A stretch of DNA of 64,000 bases from Mantis religiosa (taxonomy: Eukaryota; Arthropoda; Insecta; Mantodea; Mantidae), in NCBI GenBank assembly GCA_030765055.1, contig CM060954.1:103989947-104053946 (forward strand). Reading direction: 5' to 3'. Positions 55,712 through 64,000 of the stretch are shown in pieces. Every line of letters starts with the position of its first letter. Position 1 is the stretch's first letter. The notes below the pieces were generated by a model, which saw only the letters and a program-made list of their open reading frames with translations, was not told where the DNA came from and ran no database searches. A program made the translations under genes and the position numbers.

Positions 55712-58700
55712 CCTTATTTGCCCATATTCCTGTCTTATTTTTCCTCTGTCCTGCCCTAAATAATCAGAACTTCGTTTTCGTGCTAATAGCATATGTGCAT
55801 TTCATTGGAAAGGAAAAACAAGGCGAAGTAGGCACTAAGACCACTCTAAACCTCTACAAATTCTTCTGGAATAACATTTGTCTGAAGATACTATCTACCA
55901 CAGTTCAAAAGCACCAGCACTGCTGTATACAGGGAAATGATCCAGTTTCTAAAATCAACCTAACTAAATACAACGTCAAAGTTTAATCTAAGACACATTA
56001 CTGATAAGCAATTTTTTATCAAATCAAGTTCAAATATAGACCTATAATAGTTTTTTACTGCGAATAGAAAACTTATATATTATCCTTATCAAATTATGAT
56101 GGAAGGAAATATTTGTGAACTTCAAGCAGTATCTTAAGGAAATTTGTTTGAACAAGTGTGCTTTGTAAGAGAATATTCACAGAAAATATGTTCTAGTAAT
56201 TTATAATCACAATTGTTAAGATAAGTCTTTATACTTAGATGTTCAGCTGTAATTGTTTTGTCCCTATTGCTGAATGAACTTCTAGAGGCAAGTAGTCCAC
56301 CTATATCGGTCCCGCAATATTAGGATCCCATCATATTGGACCATGTAGTCCTGATTTCGTCGCATTTGTTCTCCAAGTGAACATTTGGTGCGAGCTAAGA
56401 TTTACTAAAGGAGAATTTGGGAGGTTAAGTTTAATAACATGACATTATGGGGTCGATTAGTAAGATTTGGCACATACTTGTCCTCAAAACCAGTAAAACT
56501 GAGTTGCTAGCGAGCTATCTCATTGACATAGCAGATATAATTTCCTGAACAATTGTGCAAATGTGCTTTCTATGTGTAGGAATTTTTTGTGATTGTTACC
56601 TGGAAAATTGTGCTTGTGATGGCAGTTCCTGTTGATCCTGTCCTGTATAAATTAAGATGTTACCTGTTTTGTGTAGATATTGTCTTGATGCCTTGGTCTG
56701 TACTGGAGTATTAATTATTACCTTTTCAGCAAACTTTAAGAACAATTACGTCAGCCAGCAAGTTCTTAAATTGTTAAAAGGATTTAAAGTGTTAGTGTTA
56801 AGAGTTAAATTGTGTTTGGACTTGAGCAGTGTGACATCCTTAAGTCAAATTTTTTATCCTCCTAACATATCTCAACTGGTTCTATAGTACAATAATAAAG
56901 TAAGTTTACTTTTATTACATTAGTAACCAACTTCAAACTGCATGTGGTACCCAGTAAAATGTGTTCTGAGCACAGCCTTTCTTCTTTCCAAATGTTGTCC
57001 ATGAGCACAGTGACCGCCTATTTCAGTACATTCAACTTATACTTTATCAATAATAGGCACAAATGAAATTTAAGAAGCTTAGTATTTGCCAATAGTTTTG
57101 GTGGAAGAATAAGATTTCTTAGGATTATTGGCTGTGGTTTCAAAGATCCCGACATTTCACCACAGACTGTGTCTGGCATTTTTGAAAACCTACAGACCAC
57201 GGATAATAAGCTCAAGAAATTATCCTGTTCTTCAAGACAACGGTCACAAAATCATGAGTAATAAAACAATTTTATCCTTTCAAGCAATAGTCCTCAAATC
57301 ACATTTCGTCCATAAAATCGGTGTATTTTTGTTCAAACACCAGCACCAATGATTTGTGTTATTATTCGCCAATCCTCTAATACAGGAGTTAAATTTGATG
57401 TCTGACCAGTGAAATAGTTTACTGCACGTTACTGTAAGTGTATCTAATAAGCAAACTTTGTTGCAATATATTTCATAATCAGCTGCGATTTTTATAGCTA
57501 AAATATACCGGTTTTCTCTTTCATGGAATTCCTAATCTCCGGATAAAAACAAATATTAAGTTTTGACGGCCGACTTAGGTTTGCCTTTTGCTCAGCGGTT
57601 AACTGCCTGGGAGGTGATACAAAAATGATCCCTCCGCACAGAAGTTACAGGTGTTTGTACACAATGCTACACTGAATTTAAATTACAGCCAATATTGTGG
57701 GCAGTGCAGAGAAAATCGGTCGCAGTTTTTTTGTTCTCTCAGTGATGATTGATCCTAAGAGAAAATCTGGAGATAATCAGATTCCCAAGGCTCTCGCTTA
57801 ATCTGCCTTAAACACGAATATTAAATATTTAATGAATCATTAAATGATTTCACCTATAAACGATATATACAATTTATATCATGCGTTACCTCCACTTCGA
57901 ATTGCTTATTTTAAATTCTATATATTTTTTTATATTAACATTGTGTTATATGTATAATGAGGAATTTATGAGATCACTATTTAGTTTTACCTCATTGCTC
58001 CTTTAACTATTTCTCTTTTTAGTAATTTAACTTTGAAATCATAGACTATAAAATTCAAATCCTGGCTATGGCAATGGATTTTTCTTTGACTCTACAATCT
58101 ACACCCTGTCCTACAGCTGGTGTAAAAGAGCAATTATGTTCCACCTCAATTTACCCTTGGGTTAATAATCTTATGACATTTAGCCATATTATAAAAGTTC
58201 CTCATTTTTACAGAATTAACCTTTCTCTTCGCCTGTCCATTTCTCTTTTTGCATTCAGAATATGCCAATTATAATACATCCTACTACAATTGGGATATCT
58301 AATACTTATAATGAATGAAGCCGGTGGAAAGTGTGTTCACGAGTTCTTTAATTATGTATCTTGATTCCCACACTTGATTTCCAGTTGTCAATTAGCTGAA
58401 TTTTGTTTTAGTTTCAGTTCTACCAGTTTCTACACATGAAGTTACAGTTCGAAGGTTGTCTTTCATTAATGGTGCTTGACTTGTTATTCTGGAAAAAATA
58501 TCTTAAAAGAAACATGCCATGCTTAATTTTGCTAACAAGATTTCGAAAGTTAAACAATGGCATTGAGGACCATTGCTTTGCCGGAAGTTTTTCAATTTTG
58601 TATACATGTTATACATTCTTTGTAGCACTTTTATATAACAAATTCAAAGTTTCAATTCATTTATTAGGGGTTCTCTAGCATATAATAAAATGGAAAGGTC

Positions 58701-59029
58701 TCGTAAATATTAGCAGCAGATGTCTTCTAAACACTTTCCCAGCCTTTACCATTCCCTTCGTTTACCTCATGAAAAATGCATTCAGGGAATCTTCAGCGAA
58801 CTATCAACAGTTTACTTCGGTAATCTTCCCAACCCTCCATTCAGATAACAGCAATTCCTTTTCTGCCTTACTCAAACCGTGAAGCTATTCTTATCCTTTT
58901 CCCACAGCATCTATTAGATTACGTTTCCAATTGAAATCCGTGTTGTCGGAAGTGGGTGCGTGCTGAATTTGCGGGGATGGCAGTTTGCTCAAGTCTGTTC
59001 ACAACAGATCAGTAAGAGAGGACCCGTAC
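55712..59029. other. AT-rich non-coding stretch
   Basis: About 3.3 kb lying downstream of the two RRM-like exons. If their gene continues on the minus strand, part of this is intron. The next exon should begin in phase 2, but none was identified. Confidence 0.45.
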
Positions 59030-59252
59030 CTGTTGCCTATAATAGATTTTCTACCAGTGGCACGCACTATTGATGTAGAGGCTGCAGCTTCAGTAGGGAA
59101 GAAGGTGGCACCATAGAAGTCGAGCCCGTTCTGCAGAAGGATGTTGCATTCCTCCAGAGAAGCAAGAGTCACTCTCACAATTGGAGGCGGTGCTGCATTT
59201 GCAGTCGGTGGTGCACCAGTACCTCCTGAAGCTCCCGTAGGTTTGTCGGTTG
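59030..59252 (-). CDS. Internal exon 2 of an unrecognised RRM-like protein gene
   Basis: Minus-strand exon between a clear acceptor (TTTAATGTTTCAG before CAACC) and a clear donor (GGCAACAG then GTACGG). It completes the codon split at the end of the 61088-61301 exon (G + CA) and is open throughout its 223 bases. It encodes a Ala/Gly/Thr/Pro-rich linker (TDKPTGASGGTGAPPTANAA), then PPPIVRVTLASLEECNILLQ, NGLDFYGATFFPTEAAAST and IVRATGRKSIIGNR. The RVTLASLEECNILLQNG.....ATFF segment looks like the second half of an RNA-recognition-motif fold (beta strand, helix 2, last strand). The exon ends in phase 2. I do not recognise the gene, and RNA binding is an inference. Confidence 0.85.
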
Positions 59253-61087
59253 CTGAAACATTAAAGCCATGAACGGCTATCATGTTTAAAGTGTACGTCT
59301 TATTTCCCATACATAGAAATAAGGTTGGAAAAGTTGGAGAAATAGAAAAAAAAAAAAAAACACAAATTATTAGCTGCTTACTTAAGCTGAAAGGACGTAA
59401 AATTAAAGCACCAATGTTTTAATTATGACAGATTGAGACTGATGCTTGTCCTGTTTAGGAGCTAGTGCTACGTCGTACTAAACTGTCTCTAGCACCTGTC
59501 ACAGAAAAGCGCTGATCTCTCTCTACAGTTCACCGTGGTTCCTTCCTGGAGTTTCCCCAAATTTTGAATGTCGAACGTTGTTTTCAAGTGTGAAATTCCA
59601 GAGAAGTTTGAAAGTGCTGATGCTTTCTACGTATAATATTTTTGTGATTTTGTATCTCTGTGAGTAGTTTCAGGTTAGCTTTACAAACACTCGTGTACAA
59701 TTCTTTTTACAGAGACGGTTATCGATAATAGCTATTGCATTTCTTTGAACTATCTTATTTTCACAAATGATAATGCTTGGCTTTACTGTCGAGGAAGATG
59801 TTCAAAACGCTCCTTTTGACGTTCATGCGAGTTTTTCTTTCTTTTATTGAGATCAGAAGAATGGTGATTCTGTAGCTATGCTTCCGAAGCTCTGGTGACT
59901 TCATGTATTTAGCAAATATTTATTATATTGATGCTTAACTTCTATGTGTTCATCCAGCAAAATCTGTAACACAGAATTGTAGAACTGGCGTGCTGCGCAT
60001 ATGGTTAGCGGTGCGACAGCTGGGATGCTGAAAGAGGTACTCAGTGGTAGGATAGTATAAACCTTCGTCCCTTAAGGAGCTTCTTTATTACTTACTGGAA
60101 ATTCAAAGACGTCCAGAACAAAGAGTGCTTGTTCTGCACGATGCTCTTCATTTTCCCTTCCAACATACTATGATTTAACAGTTGTTGAAGTTGCACCTCT
60201 GAATGACTGAGGCCTGACATGACAGCTCTAGAGAAATTGCACCCTGAGATTAAGATCCGGGTTTCTTAGAGGAACTCTTGCAACGGACTAGGCAGTTCCA
60301 ATTAACTGACCACTGATGTTGAATGTCCACTTGGAAATATTTTTCTATGGAATTTATAACATTACGTTGATGCAATCCTAAAAGTAAGTCATAAATTATT
60401 GTTTCAATATAGTTGATGCTCCTTGATAGCAAATGTGAACTACAGCAGCTGAGGGCAGATTTTCGGCTTGTGTTGCAGTAGCGCAGTAACACTCACTTCT
60501 GAGACTTAAAGCCCCTAATGCTGGTATCTCTAGGAAAGACAGTGATATACATTCTCAAAATGAGATTAGGTGCTGTACGTGCAATTAATACCGATTAAGC
60601 AGTTCTGTGGTCTGAAATAATAATTAGAAAAATATTAGTTCTTACAAGAAATCTATATTTTATTTAATTGGACAATTATCAAAAGGATGTTGGAACATCT
60701 CAGAAAGAAATATAAAACATTGAATAATGCATCACTGAAGTTCTCTGGGCATCCGTTGTTCATGCTAGACTCTGAATGTCTCTTTGCATTGCTTAGCTAT
60801 CTAAGCCCTTTACAATCAGTGAATCATAAAACACTTTCAGTGAAGATGCTGAAGAGCCTGACACCGAATTGACAAACATTTATTCTTATGGTCATCACTC
60901 TAACAGAAAAAGGCATAAGTCCTAATATAATTCTATAAGAAAAATCCTTCTAATATGGGGCCACCTGCTATGAATATACTCAGTGTAAATTTACATTTAA
61001 GGTACCAAATGACACATACCATCATTTGGAAAGTTAATTCAGTGCTTCTTTATTCCAAACCTCATTTAATAATGTAAACAAACAAAC
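59253..61087 (-). other. Intron between the two RRM-like exons
   Basis: A 1835-bp GT-AG intron (GTTTGTTTG donor, TTTCAG acceptor, minus strand). It contains a 16-18 base A run near 59341, and no exon or mobile element that I recognise. Confidence 0.75.
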
Positions 61088-61301
61088 CTGCAGTAGTATT
61101 TGCCGTTGATCCAGGATTCCCAGTAGCTACACCAGTGGAAGAAATCCCAGTGGAGATAATGGCATCCTTTGGCAGGCGTGTCACCTCAACAATGGAATGA
61201 AATTTGTAAAGCGAATGCCGAATATCCTCCTCCGGAATTTCTTCAGGAATCTCCAGTACAAAAACGGTGAAGGTCTTCTGAGGGCGACAAGGAATGGGTA
61301 T
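61088..61301 (-). CDS. Internal exon 1 of an unrecognised RRM-like protein gene
   Basis: Minus-strand exon of 214 bases with acceptor GCGTTTTTCAG before ATACCC and donor CTGCAG then GTTTGT. It reads IPIPCRPQKTFTVFVLEIPE, EIPEEDIRHSLYKFHSIVEV, TRLPKDAIISTGISSTGVAT and GNPGSTANTTA, ending with one base of the next codon. FTVFVLEIP followed by PEEDIRHSLYKFHSIVEVTRLP fits strand 1, helix 1 and strand 2 of an RRM-like fold. The classic aromatic RNP1/RNP2 residues are not obvious. The Ser/Thr/Gly-rich end starts the linker that continues in the next exon, so a low-complexity insert separates the two halves of the domain. The start codon lies in an upstream exon that was not found. Confidence 0.85.
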
Positions 61302-61543
61302 CTGAAAAACGCATTAATTAAATCCTCACTCATAAGATCACACCTATAAAGAAGCTTTCAACATTTAAAATTGGCAGTTGAAAAGGGGCAAGAGCTCGGG
61401 AAGCTGTAATAAGGGTCATATGGATTTATAAACCAAAGTAATTCGACTATGTTGTACACATTATAAAGTAGCAAAAGCGTGATAGTTATGAAAGAAGAAA
61501 CCAAATCAAGATTACAGCTGAACGCCAACAAAAGCTAGGATTG
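61302..61543 (-). other. Intron or upstream sequence
   Basis: Precedes the acceptor of the RRM-like exon at 61088-61301. No exon was recognised. Confidence 0.4.
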
Positions 61544-62248
61544 ATAGAATCAACATGAACAATTCAATGCCATGGCCGGGATTTGAACCACGGATCTCCT
61601 GGTTTCCGTCCAGTCGCACTAAGCCATTGAGCTACCATGGCGAACGTGTCCTTCTGACATTAAATTCTCCATTTCACTCGTATATTTCCCCGGTAAACTA
61701 CTAGGGGCTGTCGCATCCGAGATACACCGTTTGTGGCGACTTACTATCGTTAATACTTTAGTCCCAGGCTTCATCATTTAACCCTTATTATTTCAGTTAT
61801 TTGATGGAAATTAATCATTTCTTCACACTAGCCGTATATAGGCTAAGATTTTTTATTGATAGAATCAACATGAAAAATTCAATGCCATGGCCGTGATTTG
61901 AACCACGGATCTCCTTAACCAGAATAAGAGTTACATGATGAAGCCTGGAACTCAAGTACTTACGATATTAAGTCGCCACAAACGGTGTATTTCTGATGCG
62001 AGAGCCCCTAGTGGTTTACCGGGGAAATATACGAGTCAAATGGAGAATTTAAAGTCAGGACGGCACGTTGGCCATGATAGCTCAATAGTTTAGAGTGACT
62101 GGACGGAAACCAGGAGATCCGTCGTTCAAAACCCGGCCATGGCATTCAGTGGTTCATGTTGATTCTATCTACCAAAAACCTTAGCCTATATACGGCTAGT
62201 GTAAAGACATGCTTAATTTCCATCAATTAACTAAAATAAAAGCTAGGA
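61544..62248. repeat. Foldback cluster of the tRNA-like unit
   Basis: The ~310-bp unit of 16945-17935 returns here. One complete minus-strand unit has its tRNA-like core at 61569-61641. A second unit starts near 61792 and is cut at about 61914 inside its core. A plus-strand unit then follows (61925-62248) with the core at 62071-62143. Minus and plus units are long inverted repeats and could pair over more than 200 bases. Identity with the 17 kb cluster is high, including GTTTGTGGCGACTTA and CCCCTAGTGGTTTACCGGGG (the latter with changes). Probably intronic or 5' to the RRM-like gene. Confidence 0.88.
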
Positions 62249-64000
62249 TTATTATTGATAATTATTTATATTGTGATTGAAATAGATGACTAAAACTTTA
62301 TTTTGCACAAATTAAAACACAAGCTTTTTAATGCTTTTTGCCAGAGAATATCACTCGGAAGGTGTACTCAAACAACTAATTTGGATAAAATTGAATAGTA
62401 GCTTTTTTCACCTCACAAATCACGCATTACGTCTTCCAACTTTTTCAGTTTTTCTCCAAAATTAGAGCTAGTGATGCTTTGTCACACTGATTGCTACTAT
62501 GTACTATATGCTATGTTAAACAATCACAATTGATCCTTGAGAGTATATAGTTCATGGAAACGGCTAACGAACTAGATCCTATTTCTGCAATTCCATTCGA
62601 ACGGAAACAGTTGTGCAGCTTTCGCTAATTGAGTTAACGTGCTCGTTTATTTTCGTTGCTCATCACTTCCAAAAGTTGCAGAACAATCCATTCGGAATGT
62701 CTGTAACACTTTCAGCTTTATAAGCGTATATGACAAGGAAATTGAGCTTCTGATTTGATTGAATAGAATCCAAAGGCAGGAAAAAAGGTACCGTTTCGTT
62801 TTCAAAAAGTAAGAGAGATTCGGATCTTATTTTCTTTTATAGTATGTATACCCAAATTGGAACTTACTTTTGTATTAGTGAATAGTTTTTTAATTACTCT
62901 TGCATTATTTCCTGGTAAATGTATTGCTACACTCCTAAGTTCAACTATTGTGAAGGAATTATTTAAAGTAAAATATTGTCTTGTCTTATAGGTAAGCATA
63001 AAATCTGATTAGGTGGATAAATTAAGTTTCCAATTCAACCGGAAAGCCAAATAATAATAAGCAATAAAATTTGGTTGTAACAGGGGCTGCAAAGTAGCTC
63101 AGCTTCTTTAGGTGAGCTCGGAGATACAAAGGTGTATTCCTTAATCTGGAACACATAAGGTGCTCCAGTCTATTATGCCACGTGTAGGGCACTGAAGTAT
63201 AACTCAATGGAGTGAAAATCTGGGTCACATTCAAACGACTTCATCTAACATCTTGCACTCAGAAAACCTTGTTTTTCGTTTTTCCTTCATGTTATCTAGA
63301 TGAACCTTTGCAAAGTGGGTTACATATTTACTTGTATGTAGAAAGAGGATAGAAGAAATCGAACCGGCACATGTTTAAACCAGGGTCGCTATATGTCGGT
63401 CTGAGAGTTAGTCTTTTTTCACAACGCAACTGAAAGTAGTGTAAATGTAAGTATTGAATAATGCAAACCAATAATACCAATATATCGAAAAAGCCTGAAT
63501 TTCAATGAGATATACGTAATTGTACATTGTATTTTCCTCTCCCTTATGGATTACCAGTTATATAACAATTCTTCCTAATGAATAGAACTTCAGTGTTTAC
63601 TCATCCGAATATCTAAAATGTGTGGAATGTAAATCAAATTGGGAGATATAAAATTAAACACCAAGCTTGATATAGGTGCATATTTCGTTTTTGTGCTGTA
63701 CACGCAGAGTCATGTTTTTCTATATTTTTTGTTTTTATTCATAGGACCTCATAACATGTATTTCCATTAAATCCTGACAGGAAAATGTTGGTCAAACAAT
63801 ACTTCTTTTCTGTTGAATAGTTATCTTTCAAAGGGAATGAAAAGAGGAAGAAGACCCTATACATGCATTATCTTCAAATTGATAGCACTAAGTTCATCTG
63901 TTGCTAAATAATAACACTTGTAAACTGTAAGTCTACTCAATACATTAATGCTTTCAAGCAAACAAGTCTGTTTGATAAACCTAGTCATGAGCCATCTCAA
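62249..64000. other. AT-rich non-coding stretch to window end
   Basis: No exon, promoter or repeat is supported. Upstream exons of the RRM-like gene could lie here or beyond the window. The minus-strand frame at 63022-63234 has no recognisable domain. Confidence 0.45.

Noticed and set aside
63022..63234. 70-codon minus-strand frame as an upstream exon of the RRM-like gene
   Set aside because: No convincing splice sites in the right phase and no domain character.

Overview
The window is animal nuclear DNA, most likely from an insect with a large, repeat-rich genome. The evidence is AT-rich, gene-poor sequence, GT-AG spliced exons, many Tc1/mariner copies of different ages, several tRNA-derived SINE families, 3' ends of Jockey- and I/R1-like LINEs, and dinucleotide microsatellites. 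A cockroach-like (polyneopteran) genome would fit, but nothing here fixes the species. An exact 1000-N scaffold gap lies at 35199-36198.

Host coding sequence is scarce and all on the minus strand. Two adjacent exons (61088-61301, then 59030-59252) have canonical splice sites and compatible phase. Together they encode part of an unrecognised protein with an RRM-like pattern split by a low-complexity linker. A third piece (46977-47156) looks like the last exon of a different unrecognised gene, with an AATAAA signal behind it and a 67-bp CA repeat (minus-strand sense) just upstream of its inferred splice acceptor.

Almost everything else recognisable is mobile DNA. 1-13.5 kb: a mariner end fused to a LINE relic, four full or partial SINE-A copies plus one at 11.6 kb, two SINE-B copies, a SINE-C fragment, three LTR-like repeats, transposase relics at 8.5 and 10.8 kb, a Jockey relic, a 92-bp foldback and a piggyBac-like end. 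14-23 kb: a dead mariner carrying a GC-rich 523-bp retroposon with a 15-bp target duplication, a tandem plus inverted array of a ~315-bp unit containing a 73-nt tRNA-like core, a second GC-rich retroposon and a second dead mariner. 24-33 kb: a full-length dead mariner, a 627-bp SINE-C with 13-bp target duplications, the only intact transposase in the window (350 aa, 109-bp perfect terminal repeats), a tandem 410-bp repeat and another transposase relic. 36-49 kb: a 991-bp PIF/Harbinger-like element with TAA duplications, an internally deleted mariner, a SINE-A split by a LINE 3' end, and two hammerhead-like retroelement motifs. 54-62 kb: a 714-bp TIR element, a 15-bp minisatellite, another SINE family, the two RRM-like exons and a second foldback cluster of the tRNA-like unit.

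The best candidates for a second look are the intact transposon with unusual D-D spacing (28531-29879), the tRNA-like tandem/foldback clusters, the GC-rich retroposon, and the Harbinger-like element with a decayed Myb/SANT-type reading frame. I saw no operon, CRISPR array or other prokaryotic system.
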